NCBI GenBank assembly: GCA_033398695.1
Contig: CM065815.1
Span: forward strand, 99,414,501-99,478,500
DNA from: Orobanche coerulescens
Taxonomy: Eukaryota > Streptophyta > Magnoliopsida > Lamiales > Orobanchaceae
Direction of reading: 5' to 3'
Length of the DNA stretch: 64,000 nt
A program made the position numbers and the translations under genes. Shown here piece after piece: positions 1 through 11,484 of this stretch. Under the pieces are notes generated by a model. That model had not been told where the DNA came from, did not search any database, and saw only the letters and a program-made list of their open reading frames with translations. The stretch's first letter is position 1, and each line of letters starts with the position of its first letter.

Positions 1-600
1 GAACTAGAAACTCAAAGATGTTGCTAGATAATTGCAGCTCGAAGAACTCCTCACAAATCGCCCGGAATCGCCTAGAATCGTCCAAGGAGGTGAAGGAAGG
101 AAGAAATGACGATTTGGGAACAGAGATGTCCTATTTATACTAAATAGGGACTAGCGTGCGCTAGCCATGAAAAATAGCGCGCGCTATCGGACTCACCAGG
201 CAATCCAGTAGCCTCTGCCAGCTCCGTTAGCGTACGCTAACACCTGCTCATAGCGTGCGCTAGTGACTTCAATTAGCGTGCGCTAATTATTTCTAATAGC
301 GTGCGCTACACGGTAGTCGGTGTCGATCCGAACCCTCATCCCGGCTTTGCTCTCTTTAGCGCACGTTACTCTAGTAACGTAGCGTGCGCTACCACCAAAA
401 TCTAGCGTACGCTACCAGTCACACCTAGCGTACGCTAGGAATTCCCTTTTCCAGTCCAGTAGCTACTGGACTGTCAGCCTCCAATACATTAGTAGCGTGC
501 GCTAATTATAACGGATAGCGTGCGCTACCCTCACTAAATTAGCGTGCGCTACAAGGTGTGCATAGCGTGCGCTACCCATTACACGAAGGTAGTATAATCG
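1..600 (-). mobile_element. Ty3/gypsy-type LTR fragment (promoter half)
   Basis: On the minus strand a cluster of TAGCGTGCGCTA words (about 574 down to 152) is followed by a TATA-like box (reverse complement of the AT-rich stretch at 131-147) and then a purine/pyrimidine-biased leader running off the window start. This is the same order as in the gypsy LTRs at 36386-39099 and 52282-54721, so I read it as the U3/promoter part of such an LTR. The outer LTR end is not clear; the coordinates are approximate. No coding sequence is present. Confidence 0.5.
150..576. repeat. Cluster of CpG palindromes, word TAGCGTGCGCTA
   Basis: About 14 copies of a 12-mer TAGCG(T/C)(G/A)CGCTA occur at irregular spacing of roughly 25-40 bp, with variants such as TAGCGTACGCTA (a perfect palindrome) and TAGCGCGCGCTA. 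A second, longer palindrome, GTCCAGTAGCTACTGGAC, is embedded near 455-472. The spacers are unrelated to each other, so this is a dispersed-word cluster and not a simple tandem repeat. It lies just upstream (minus strand) of the TATA-like box. Confidence 0.85.
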
Positions 601-1391
601 CATCAAGGATCCAAAAACAGCGACAATCCGAACAAGAAAAGGGGTGTAAATCCAATTGACAAGAGTTCCAAGATTAATATAAGCTTACTTTACACTTACA
701 TGAGTGTAAAAATTACAAAGCACAAGAGTAGAAGATTTACAAAAAGTACGGGTATCACAATGTCTTCCTCTGTTCAATGTTTAATTGAGGTAAATATTCC
801 TCGAACTCTATTTTGGGAATTTTGGGGGGTTTTATTATATTGGTCCATTTAATCCTTTTTGAAGCTTGGAATCCATGAGATTATAAAGTATCTACCCCGT
901 ACCCATATTTTATATATGAATTTACCAATACTTTTATGTATTATTCGGACTTGAGATGGTTTGGTTGAGTTCTAACCTCTATGTGAATGTTCTTGCATTA
1001 TTATGAATCCTAGGCAGAGCTTCGTGCGTTCTTTCATGTAGATTGAGTATCGATTGTTGATTATCATTTTGCTTACGAAGAATTTAGGGTCAGAAGGGCG
1101 TTCTTGGACCAACTGAACTTGAATAGCATTTCCCTTCGCCTCAAGTATGTCGCAAAGGCAAGTATATGTTTATGATTGTATGTTTTTAACTTTGAAAGTG
1201 AAGCATATGTGTTGTGTGAGTATATGTTCACTCCGGGATGGGCCGATGAGTTCTATGAGGGTTCTGTTGCCATTAGTGTATACCAAGAATATTCTTGGGT
1301 TAACCACCCCGGGACGGTCCGACTGAGCCTCTGAGGGGTCATTGTTTTTTGTGCGATCCATAGTCAATCACGCATATGTTTTGAAATATGG
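600..1391. other. Non-coding stretch; weak gypsy-LTR resemblance
   Basis: No gene is supported here. Around 1120-1160 the text (CGCCTCAAGTATGTCG, GGCAAGTATATG) and two imperfect repeats at about 1230-1340 (GGGATGGGCCGATGAG and GGGACGGTCCGACTGAG) resemble the duplicated block of the plus-strand gypsy LTR near 54090-54240. It may be an old plus-strand LTR remnant. The evidence is weak. Confidence 0.3.
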
Positions 1392-1396
1392 TATGA
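1392..1396. repeat. Target-site duplication TATGA, left copy
   Basis: TATGA abuts the TG end of the LTR at 1397. The same five bases abut the CA end of the LTR at 44469 (44470-44474). Five base pairs is the usual duplication length for copia elements, so this pairs the two distant LTRs as one insertion. Confidence 0.75.
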
Positions 1397-2414
1397 TGTA
1401 GTTCAAGGTATACTTATATGACAACTTAGATGGGGGTGAATAAGTTGTATTCTTTTTTGAAGATTTTGCATGGAGGATGTCTGTAAGTGAGTTGCTGTAA
1501 GTACAACAATTGTAAGTACTCCTGTATGGCTGGTGCTTATAAGGTTTTACAAGATATGTATAAGTAAATCAGAGGGCAGTAATGCGGTAGTAAGTAAGCA
1601 AGTAAAGACACATTATGTAATGCGGTTCGACGCAATTTCTTCTACGTCCACGGGTTCTCTATAAATGAGTAAAGTTTATCAAAATCAAGACATACACAAA
1701 TGTATGATTTTAGCTAAACCTCCAAGTTGTATCTTTCACACAGATTGATATACTTGACTGTAGCTTGAGCCGTTCACGCAGATTGGCTGTAAGCTTCTTG
1801 AACTCAAACTTCTTCTCACACATATTTGAATCTTCATTCTCCTAAATTGTCTTTGTCCCATGTAGGCTGGAATCAGTTCGATTTGTTAGTCCACACATGG
1901 GTAACTCTCAACGGTAAGTAAGGTAGTTCAAGTCTCTGAACAACAGATGTAGGCTTTTAGGTTACTGGCTATAGTATGCTGTTCCTCTCTCCGCATCTTT
2001 TTCTTAGGCTTAAGATTAACCTCTATGCCTCGTATTCTTTCGGTCTGAGGGATACCATTACAATCTCGTCTTCTATCAGTCCGAGATAAATCATTACACT
2101 CTTGTCTTTATGTCGGTCCAAGATAAACCGTTTTCCTTTTCTATCGGACAAGGAAGCAACCTATCTAGCTTTATATTGGTACTAGACAAACCTCTCTTGG
2201 ATTTAGATATGATTCTAATAATGCCTGATCAATGATCCTAATAACACCGAATCAATCTACAATCCGTATTTTTCTCCTCGTGTATGTTTTCGTGTATGAA
2301 CACTCAAACACTTATCAATTAAGTGCAAATACAACAACAATAATGTATACAATGATATCTGATCAATATGTGATTTGCTTGTAGTTGGTGTTTGAATGAT
2401 ACCAAATGACTTGT

Positions 2415-2423
2415 TATTTATAG
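2415..2423 (-). promoter_or_regulatory. TATA box of the Sirevirus-like LTR
   Basis: The minus strand reads CTATAAATA, immediately downstream (minus sense) of the palindrome cluster at 2456-3000. This matches the TATA position relative to the cluster in the gypsy LTRs. It is predicted from sequence only. Confidence 0.5.
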
Positions 2424-2455
2424 GCATATTCTCTCAACTAGCCATTAGTGCATGT

Positions 2456-3000
2456 CTTTATGAGCGTGCGCTATTTCTCTTCTTTAGCGTCCGCTAAACC
2501 TTATTACGTACGCTGATCTACATGGTTACGTACGTTAACTACTCTTTTATATAGTCCAGTAGCTTCTACCTCTTTCGTTAGCGTGTGCTAACTTTCACTC
2601 TTAGCGTGTGCTATCTGGTCTTCATTTTACAATGGTCTGATGCTCGAAAATCCTATTTCCAACTGTCATAATTCAAACTTAGTGTGTGCTAAGTATTCTT
2701 CATAGCATGCGCTATCTGTTCAAACTTTGGTTTTCAGATTCGTTGATTGACCGTATGATCTTCGCGTTGAAATTCTTTACAACGGATATATTCCTTCGTT
2801 AGCGTGCATTAGCCTTCATATGTAGCGTGCGCTAACTCAGTCATCTAGCATGCGTTTTTTTATTGTGCTGCGTACATTATCCATCAAGTGACACTTCACA
2901 TGAGACATCAGGTGATTTCTATTATATACGCTATACTATACTCGTAGCGTACGTTAGGTACTCTATTTAGCGTGCGCTAGTTTGTTTTACTAGCGTGCAT
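2456..3000. repeat. Palindrome cluster TAGCGTGCGCTA in a copia LTR
   Basis: About 15 intact or decayed copies are present, for example near 2463, 2484, 2578, 2602, 2700, 2822, 2944 and 2968. Many differ only by C to T or G to A at CpG (TAGCGTGTGCTA, TAGCATGCGCTA). The companion word AGTCCAGTAGCTTCT occurs at about 2552. Both words are the same as in the gypsy LTRs at 150-576 and 38551-38912, although this LTR belongs to a copia element. Palindromic cis-regions in Sirevirus LTRs are established knowledge in maize. Confidence 0.8.
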
Positions 3001-3751
3001 TTTCTGCTTTTATGCCCAGCTTGTGTGACTTCGACTCCTTGTTGTTTTGCTTTGTTCTATTGTTGTTTTCTTTGATCAACAACTCATCATCAAAACAAAT
3101 TTATGATTATGTGGAATAGAATATTCCAACAATAATCTCTTTGATATGAATATTATTGTAGGCACGAAGAGAGTATTTGCTCTTGTCAGATTTTAACAAG
3201 TATTCTATGTGTTCTAGGTATTTAACAGTATGATCAGTTAAGTGGTTTAGAAAGTCCTCCGATTGGGCTATTTATAGCCTTGGAATTTAGATCCATTATA
3301 AACGTAGTCGTTGGCCGGTTAGTGAGAAGTGGATACTTCAGATTGACATCTTGGGGAAAGGTTGAATTAAAGTAATCCATCTTGTCATCATTAAATATTT
3401 CGGACATTCTTTTGGACTTCATTAAATGCTCTGTGTCCATAGTCTTTCGGCATTAACTCCATCAGCATTAAATGTTCTTCAAACTCCTAAACTCTTTAAG
3501 AGTATAATAAGGCTGTTTCACATGGTTCAAAGTGTAATGTTTTCCTGTTGGTTTTACACTTTACTTTTCCTAAATAAAGTGCATACAACACAAACGTTGT
3601 AGCCAACTAGGAGCTTATATTGTTGAAATCTCGATCTTCATTATGCCGTAGATTGAAAGTTGTATAATCAAAGTTGTATGAAGTCGATTGTAGTAAGGAT
3701 GTTGTACTTTGCTACATTTATCAAAATGCCAGGAGGATTGATCCTAATAAA

Positions 3752-3765
3752 TTTTCCCTTTCTGA
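3752..3765 (-). other. Polypurine tract of the outer copia
   Basis: The minus strand reads AGAAAGGGAAAAT directly before the 3' LTR. A polypurine tract here is the normal plus-strand primer site and fixes 1397-3749 as the 3' LTR. Confidence 0.6.
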
Positions 3766-5531
3766 TAATTCCATAACTATACTTAGTGCTATTAAGTTTT
3801 TTTTTCAGATGGTAATGTCTTCAAATGACTTATACTAAAAATTGAACAGCTCGCGGGCATGTTCTAAAATCATTTCCTATGAAGCAAAGTATTTCTCAAC
3901 TTAAACTATAATTGGCTCGCATACACAATTATATAGTAAATAACTTAGTGATTTTACAACTTAATCTATGAAGTGCTCATAGGCAAGTTCTTACAGCTTA
4001 AACCTTCTTCTTAGAAAATAAATTTCAATTTGTTTGGTCAAGTAAAATTAGTAAAAGTAGTACACATAGTAACTTAGATTATGAGCTGTAATCTTTTGAG
4101 AGAAAGTAATCAATTCACTGATAGAAAATATGATTATAGTGCTTGTCTGAAATTGAAATACAAGATGAAATAAAATTATGAAGGAAATTAAATAAAGAAT
4201 ATATAACAACAAAATGTTTAGCAAAGAGAATGATACTGTCGGGTTGATCTTTTGTGGAGATCAAGTTCTGTCCATTTCCAGAAATTGACAAACATATCCT
4301 GGCCCCTGCTCCTCTAAAAAATTTTCCCTTCAGGGGTTTTGTCGTAGCCATGTATCCAGTCTTCTAGATGGTCAATTTCTCACCCTTCATGTATCTTTCC
4401 TTAATTTATATGTAGAGGGGAAGTTTTACTTTGGCCAATGGCCTCGCGAGTTTGTTTCCAACAGCCTCCAGCATTTTGAAGTGATTAAACATGGGGGATA
4501 CCTTAATGACACTACAGAAGTATCTTTTTAGTTCATTTTTCATCGTGGCCTTTATCTCTTCTGTTGTTGGTTGTCTGTCTGTGGGCAAGAAAATCTCAGG
4601 CGGCTTTTGCACAGAGTTCTTCCATAAGAACTTGGGATCATGGAATTCAAGTTTCGACCCTGAAATATTGTATCCTTGAGCTCCTTAGCCGATGCCTGGG
4701 TCCGCCAGACGGCCAATAACATGGGCTACTGTATCTTCACAGTTGCCTCCAGTTCTCTCTCTTTCTCCATCCTCCATCCTTTTTTAGCTTCTTCGGACTC
4801 TTCTCTCTTTTTCACATTGAAAGGATCAGTGAATTTTCTTTGGATGTCCCTAAGGATGTCCATTGACTCCATTTCTTCTCTTGTATCCCTTTCACCAAGT
4901 CCATAAGGTTGGTGACCATTTTATTGAGATCATTGATTTTTTGTTGTATCCCACCACCTCTATTGAGTAGTTTGCAGGGCAGCAACAGTAATGGCTTCCG
5001 CAACTCTGTCTTTTCATATCCCTTTTTAAGGACATGTTCCTGATGTTTGTTGAATAGGGAAAGGGCATGGAAGATGGTATTTAGAACTAATAGGAAGGCA
5101 TTTGTGACGTCATGTACTGCTCGGTGAAAACTGTGAATTTGCCCAATGTTGTGCCATGCATCTAGTCGAGTTCCTTGACGACTTTGTAGAGTGATTTGAC
5201 AACATCCTCTATGAATATTATTTGCTAGGCAAGAGCTCTCAGATGGTATTGACGATCCTCACTGCTCGAGGAAATCGAAGGAGTATGAGGGGATTAGTCA
5301 TGCGGAACAATGACTACAACACTTCTAGGTTTTGATGTATCATCCTCAGAAGGAAATGCGTCATAGGTTGATGACTCAGGACATGTAGGTATAGAACCCT
5401 GCACCTGTTTAGGAGCCTTGGTCAGCCGGGCAGGTTCGACTATCTGATGGACATGAGGCAATGATTCCTCCTATTGGATCTCAGGCTCTATAGCCTGTTA
5501 GACAGGAACGACTGATTCTTAGTGTTGGATA
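3766..5531 (-). pseudogene. Decayed 3' internal region of the Sirevirus-like copia, possible env-like/extra ORF
   Basis: Between the 3' LTR and the copia A LTR at 5532 the minus strand has a long, stop-ridden but partly open reading from about 5520 to 4115. Readable pieces include an acidic/serine part near 5350 (SSEDDTSKPRS-like), a helical, charged part at 4812-5003 and a hydrophilic part at 4406-4612 (EEIKATMKNELKRYF). I recognise no family. Some Sireviruses carry an extra env-like ORF between RNase H and the 3' LTR, and the location fits, but there is no clear transmembrane or envelope signature. The stretch 3766-4100 holds nothing I can support. Confidence 0.35.
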
Positions 5532-7400
5532 TGTTAAGAATATGCCCTCGAATGCCACTCAGTGGATGAGAGAGTGAGAACATTGTATTTTAATTATGAA
5601 TATTAAATTAAATAAAGGCATTTATTATTGGCATTATGATTTGATATATAGAATAATAGTCCTTGCAATTCATAGCAAACATTACACTCCTTATTGAGAT
5701 AAGAAGATATGCATTGGAAGTGGTTAGGGCTCGAATGCTTAACCGGTTCAGAAGTCGATAAAACTTCATTGGCATTAAGTTTATACAATACTTGTATAAT
5801 GTATACTTTGACATGTAGAGTGTCTGCTCTTCACTAAAAGTTAGTGGGAGCACACATTATAGATATGCTAATGGGATTAGTATACTCGAACTCGACTCAT
5901 CTCGATTCGATCACATGGATTTCACTCTGGGATTGTCAATGACAGAATCCAAAGGTTGTGATACGTATACATGAGCATTTGTCTTGAGGTTTCAGTAGGA
6001 TATGTACTTGTGACATTAAGTTAGTCATTAGAATAGTTCAATCCAATCACCGATTGGTGGGGTCAACCTCGAAGTGCAACTTAGTGGGCAAGGAGCAGTC
6101 TCTACTGAATATCAAGATATGATTCTTTCTCTTGTGAGTGAGCAGATAAATGTCCTATGCCGTTAATGAAAAATAAGATCATAAGTCTTTGGACAAGGCA
6201 TTTAGAGCTAGTTGTATTTGATATACGACAGCTCGATGATCTCGATTTACATTAACAGATGCATAGAGTCAAGTTTCTATAGGGTTTGACTTTAGTGTGA
6301 TCATAATACTTGACCGGGATATATTATTGAAGGGTTTATACGTATACGGTATTCACGACATAATGGTTTCATAATGATCCTATCATTCATTCTCAGTTAG
6401 GTTACGGTGTAGGCCACACGACTGGCTAGGTGGTGCTAACACTCATTAGATCCTCCCAATGCTAACTTAGACGAACCTACAGAGTCGCGACACATGAATT
6501 GACCATGGATTATATTTAGCTTATTCTCTCTTGGTTAATATTGGACATTAGTTATCTAATTTAATTTATTGGATAAATTAAATCGATCTCGTGAATTAAA
6601 TAAAATACTGGGTAATTAATTTTATTTCATAATATTTCTTAAAGAATGTATATTTAATATAATTATTTGATTAGATTAATTAAATGTAGTAATTTTGAAA
6701 CATTCAAAGGTTTGTCTATCAGATTAGATACACAAAGATCCGTTTCAAGGATCGGAACGAACCGAAACCTCATAATTGAGGCTTTGGCCGCTCCCTGAAC
6801 ATGGTGACTTATCACCATGTTTTGGCATCATGTGAGATTTGATATGATAATGTGGAGACTTTAATTATAAATGGTCTATAATTAAAAGTGTAAGGCTTTT
6901 GGCATGAGGTGAGGTGTGAGGTGTTTTTATGTTATAAAAACAATATCATCCTAATTTATTTTCAAGCATTGGCTGTGAGCATCAAGAGGAGAGGGAGAAT
7001 TTTTTATAAGTTTTTACACTTGTGTTTTAAGTGTAATTTTGAGAGTAAAATAATATTTATAAAATATTTATAGTATTTATAAATTAAAACTAAGCTAATT
7101 TTATCAACTTCTAGCTGTATACTTAGTGTGTAAGTTGATTGAATACGGTCATCCTAGGTCCCGTGATACGTAGAGGCACAAAAGCTTTTGTGCTCGAGAA
7201 TTTTCTAAACTTTGGCTCCGGTTATTCAACATTGAAATCAGAGTATTTCTAGGATATGACCTTTTAACTCATGTATTTTGATTTATTATATTAGTATATA
7301 TGATGCTTGATCGATTCTCTTAGGGGTTCAGGTTTTATTCCGGTTCGACCGACTTTATTCTTTCATTGCGTAACTTGATTTTAATTACCGGATCCTGATA
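5532..7400 (+). repeat. 5' LTR of copia family A
   Basis: It begins TGTTAAGAATATGCCCTC, like the copia B LTRs at 26003 and 33444 (TGTTAGGAATATGCCC), and stays alignable over its length with many differences. The 3' end is set by the primer-binding site that follows. Confidence 0.75.
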
Positions 7401-7401
7401 G

Positions 7402-7413
7402 TGGTATCAGAGC
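7402..7413 (+). other. Primer-binding site, initiator Met tRNA
   Basis: TGGTATCAGAGC is the classic complement to the 3' end of plant initiator methionine tRNA and lies one base after the LTR. Confidence 0.85.
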
Positions 7414-8365
7414 ATATGTCTATGCAATTATATATACGATATTTGCATTTAGAATGCTTGGTGGAATATTTTTATGATTTAGAATCATAATTATTTTAAC
7501 CGATAATGTCTAATTGTTCATCTAAATTTTATTTTTCATGATTTTATATTATAATATAAATCTATTTTTCTTTTGAACAATTGATTTACATGTGTAATAT
7601 AAAAATTATAAAAATATTATTTTTGGGTTCGGGATGGAAAGACGAGCCGTAAAAGTAGCCGGACCTCGTGGCTCGAAACTGCCGAGACTTTGCCAGAAGT
7701 AACCGGCAGTATCCCTCTCGGCCTAGGTGTGCGGGGCCGCGGGCGTGGCCCGAGCAAGATTTTTCCGACTTCGTTTTATTTTATGATTGATAAATTAAAT
7801 TCTCACAAATTAAATTGGATTTAGTTTTACTAAAATATAAATATGAATTTTTTTTATTTTTTAAGGGAATTGATTTTATAAAATATTCTGGAAAGGTGAA
7901 AATTAACAGTTGTGTGAAGTAATTAGATCAATTCATATGGATGGATTAATTTTTTATTGATTGGATCAATATCTACATTAATTTTTATGTCATTAATTTT
8001 AATGTGATTTTTGCATTATTATTTGAATGGTGATATAGTTTATGGACCTAGTTTATTGAATCTTTATTCGATGGGGATGTGATTGCCGTTTTGTGCCAAT
8101 TATTTTTTTAGTGAATTTGTATAGGATGCAAATTTTACGAATGTAACAAATTAGCTCCGACGAAGACCCGAGGACAAGCCGCCATAATACGAATATTCAA
8201 GACTTGTAATTTAATTACTTGTAATTTAGTTACTTGTAATTTTCTTTATATAGAGCCGACAGTGACTCAGTACTTAGGAACGGTCCATGAACTGCATGTT
8301 GGTAGATTTAGGTTGTGTATGTTTTTCATATTGTATGACAAACAAACAAACCGGCAAACTGCGAC
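7414..8365 (+). other. Untranslated leader of copia A
   Basis: There is no gene. The stretch is AT-rich with one GC-rich insert (about 7625-7770), and ends with text matching the copia B leader (CAATACTTAGG and the following CCATGA block). Confidence 0.65.
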
Positions 8366-8374
8366 TAACAATGG
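8366..8374. repeat. MULE target-site duplication, left
   Basis: TAACAATGG here and CAACAATGG at 20343-20351 flank the MULE. Nine base pairs is typical of Mutator-like elements. One base has since changed. The copia B leader shows a single, uninterrupted version of this site near 28880. Confidence 0.8.
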
Positions 8375-8457
8375 GGATCTCTCTTTTTTAGTACCAAATC
8401 ATAAAAGTAATAAGTTATATATCCCCATTCATAAAACTATAAGTTTTTGATACCAAA
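8375..8457 (+). repeat. MULE terminal inverted repeat, left
   Basis: Key shared blocks are TACCAAATCATAAAA and CCCCATTCATAAAACTATAA, which are found reverse-complemented at 20261-20342 with a handful of mismatches. Weaker similarity continues about 50 bp inward. Confidence 0.85.
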
Positions 8458-8786
8458 ATATGTTAAAAGACTTTATTACTCTTATAGTCTACCACCAAAA
8501 GATAAAAAACATAAAAAAAAATAGAAAATTATTAATAGCAAAGAACAATAATCTAAACGGTCCCACAACTCAATATTTCTCCCTGCAAAAAACTCTCCGC
8601 TGTATCTCTCTGCAAAAAAACTCTCCCATCGTGAAACCCTTTTGCTGGCCAGAAAATATCGAACTCCGACTACCACAGAGAATCTGAAGACGACATAAGT
8701 TCCTCACACACTAGTGACACTCCATCTAAAGAGGAATTCGTCAATGAGCCACCGGTTAGTGTATTTTCATTCACACACGATCGTGC

Positions 8787-9030
8787 CACGCCGGTTGTTC
8801 ATCGACTCAGGATGGTGCTGAAGAAGATGACACCATCGTGTGCATGATGGTCTTTCGTGGGCACGATGGTTTACACACGACGGTCTTCGATCGTGTCTGC
8901 CGTCGTGGGCAAGAAGATCAAAGGCTTCAGCCTTGCACACGATGGCATGCACACGATCGATGCTCGTCGTGTTGCACACGATGGTCTTCACACGACGGGC
9001 ATCGATCGTGTGCATGCCATCGTGTGCAAT
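8787..9030. repeat. MULE palindrome cluster A, word CACACGATCGTGTG
   Basis: It holds about 15 overlapping or near copies of CACGATCGTG, CACACGATGG and CATCGTGTGC. The cluster ends about 70 bp before the first Ulp1-gene exon (acceptor CAG at 9099-9101), so it lies in the promoter, leader or first intron of that gene. Open frames across it are by-products of the repeat. Confidence 0.85.
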
Positions 9031-9101
9031 GCAGAATTTTTTTTTTTCGTTCTCTTGAGCATTCTATCATATTATTATGATTTGTGTGTCTATATTGCAG
9101 A

Positions 9102-10007
9102 CTGATTGCGTATGGAAGAGACCTACATTGCGCTTTGTTACACGTCAAGTGAATCTTTACATACGGGAGGCGGTATTTAAAGAGATTATTGAGACACTAA
9201 GAAGTATGGGCCGCAATTCCGCAGTTGGTGATCGAGCTATAAAGAGCTTAACCGAGGGGGTCCTGGGGCATTTGATTAAAGTTAGGAGAAATGGGAGTTC
9301 AAATACTGCCCTACATCACTTGATTGCCCGTCAATTGGAGGGTGATCAAATCCCCCCGGATGAGTCGTGGTCCCAGGTTTGCGGGAGGACCATTCGTTTT
9401 ATGGCCCGTGATTTGCCATGATCACTGGACTGCATTTTGGAAACTCTACCTTCCATCCACAGGACAACCATCTCCTTCGGTCTGATGGTATTTTCCACAT
9501 AATACTCCATGGCAAAAATATTAAGGTTAGTGTTCTGTGGAATAGGTTCAATGCTCGAGATTTTGGTAGAGACATAAGAGATTATGTGAAGGTTGCCAAT
9601 TTGCTTATATACTACTACTTTATCCTATGCCGTGACGACATGATGGTTGAGACATGGGCAAGGGCATTAGTTGAGGATTTCGAGCAGTGGGATATGTTTC
9701 CTTGGGGTTCTTATGCCTTTGGGGTTTTATCTTACTACATAGGCAACGTTGCCATGAAGGGGGGACAAGAGCATAAGGACTATCACTTCTATGGTCCTGT
9801 TTGGGCTTTATAGATATGGTAATATGAGATGATTCTTTCATTGGGAGAATTATGTGGTATTCGAGATAAATCTGTCCAAGTTCCCCGGTGTTTGATGTGG
9901 ACTACGAGGAAGATGTTCTGTGATTTCACTCATTTATTCGATGATAAGGAACATATTTTCTCCTGACTTCACTCATCTCTTCAACGTTATGTGATTGCCC
10001 ATCTAAT
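9102..10007 (+). pseudogene. Ulp1-like MULE gene, N-terminal part (DUF1985-like)
   Basis: After an acceptor site (TATATTGCAG) the frame reads a helical segment with FVTRQVNLYIREAV, then GRTIRFMARDLP. At 9418-9421 the frame shifts through an ATGA overlap and continues MITGLHFG...WNRFNARDFG...LVEDFEQWDMFPWGSYAFG to 9813. The MITGLHFG and W.RF...EDFE.....PWGSYAF pattern is that of DUF1985, the N-terminal domain of transposon-borne Ulp1-like genes in plants. Past the stop at 9811-9813 (TAG where Gln is expected) the frame stays readable, with two more stops, to about 10007. Start codon and 5' exon are not resolved. Confidence 0.65.
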
Positions 10008-10034
10008 GGTATGCTTTACTGACTACTTTTGTAG

Positions 10035-11405
10035 CACAAAGTACTTCCCTCTTTACCGCATCTAGAGGATGATGAGGCTGAGTACTACTACCTGAGTTTT
10101 GAGAATGGCTCGCCATATGACGTTAAGTTCATTAAGCCTATAAGAATAGCTATGAAGAACAAGGAGGATGAGCCTGCGCTGATCCCGAGAAAGAAAGTTA
10201 TGGATAGGTTGAAGAAGGCTGCTGGGAAATTGATTACATATGAGTCGGCACATAAAGTGTCGAAGCGACGCCGGCAGAGTACCCCACTAGTAGATGGTGC
10301 AGAGACATCATACCGGGAGAGGCAGCCAGAGAGGGTGTGTTGTGTCCACGGACTTCCTTGTCTGGACCACACCCAGGACACGAGCAGGGATGAGTACTTC
10401 GATCGCCGTTTGAAGGCGATCTTGTACGACGAGTCGGAGACAGGATTTATTGCTCGAGTTTTTGGCCGGGTGCTTTCTGGGATCGTGGATTTCTTCGGAC
10501 CTACACATAGATATTCTAGGAGCCCGGCGCACTACTCAGCTGACAGCCATGATAGGTTTCCCGATAGGCCTCGTCATTCTTCATCCGTTAGCAGCGCCCA
10601 GTAGAGGATTCCAGACCCTCCATGTCACTCAGTCTCTGGTGCATCCCACAGTCACCATTCTCAGCGTCAGCCTACTCATCATTCTCAGCATCAGCATAGT
10701 CACCATTCTCAGCGTCAGCCTAGTCACCATTTTGAGGTCCAGCACAGTCACCATTCTGAGATCCAGCACAATCATCATTCTCAGAGTCATCATTCTTATG
10801 AGCGGACTGAGCATCCCCTTGATTATGAGCATCAGTATTAGCTATTTGACGCACCGTTTCAGCAGTATGGGACAATGTTCGACTGGTTTTAGGACGAGCA
10901 TCATTATAGTGTGATGTTTCAATTTGAAGGTGGTGGTCAGCAGCAGCCTCCATTTCAGATCGAGCAGCCATTTTTTGAGATCGAGCAGCCGGTTGTACAA
11001 CTCTCTGATCGTTATAGTTGTGAGAGGGATGCTGAGGGTGATGAAGATGGTGAGACTGCCGGGACGCAGCAGTTGGGTGAGCGTAGTCTTCCACTGCGAG
11101 TGAGTCGACCATCTGTTGCTCTTCGGGAGCCTTTTGTGGTGGCGCCTCCAAGAGATAGCGAGGCTCTGAAGAAGTTGTACCTACACTTTAGGAGGGAGCA
11201 GCCACGTGATGCTATTGTCCGGTGTTTGGAGACTGGGCATGCTCTCACCTAGGCGTTATTTGACCGAATAGAATCTAGCCGTGAAGACTTTGATGCCGAG
11301 GTGATAGATTGATATGTGCTTGCGACTCGAGCGAGGCTTCAGACGGGAGTCCGTAGTTTTGGTGTCGGTAGAGTTGGCACTGTACTTGCCGGCTCCCAAT
11401 TTTAC
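10035..11405 (+). pseudogene. Ulp1-like MULE gene, central low-complexity part
   Basis: One frame (codon starts at positions divisible by 3) is readable throughout. It begins LEDDEAEYYYLSFENG, passes a basic stretch (KVSKRRRQS near 10253) and a His/Gln/Ser-rich repeat (10635-10837), then a Gln/Glu-rich part at 10911-11060, and ends at a GT donor at 11406. It is broken by in-frame TAG at 10602, about 10838, about 10889 and 11250 and by TGA near 11309. Four of the five stops are TAG in a Gln-rich protein, so CAG to TAG is the simplest cause. No catalytic domain is recognised. It links the DUF1985-like part to the protease. Confidence 0.55.
10635..10837 (+). repeat. Coding tandem repeat, His/Gln/Ser-rich
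   Basis: Imperfect units of about 24-30 bp encode variants of HSHHSQRQP and HHSEIQ. The repeat keeps the frame of the surrounding gene. The function is unknown; expansions like this are common in disordered linkers. Confidence 0.65.
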
Positions 11406-11484
11406 GTAAGTTCTATAACTTACTCGCTTGTATATCATTGGTGTGATGTGGATTTTTTTTATTTTGTGGTTTGGCTTTTTGTAG

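Larger units (their letters stand above)
1397..3749 (-). repeat. 3' LTR of the outer Sirevirus-like copia
   Basis: Positions 1397-1985 and about 3130-3749 align with 43239-43830 and 43840-44469. The middle block, about 1.1 kb (1985-3130), is absent from the partner LTR and holds the TATA box and a palindrome cluster. The LTR starts with TG; the other end has decayed from CA to TA. Confidence 0.75.

Noticed and set aside
8767..9148. Several overlapping His/Arg/Cys-rich open frames on both strands
   Set aside because: They translate the CACACGATCGTG cluster, whose composition keeps many frames open; there are no coding signals.
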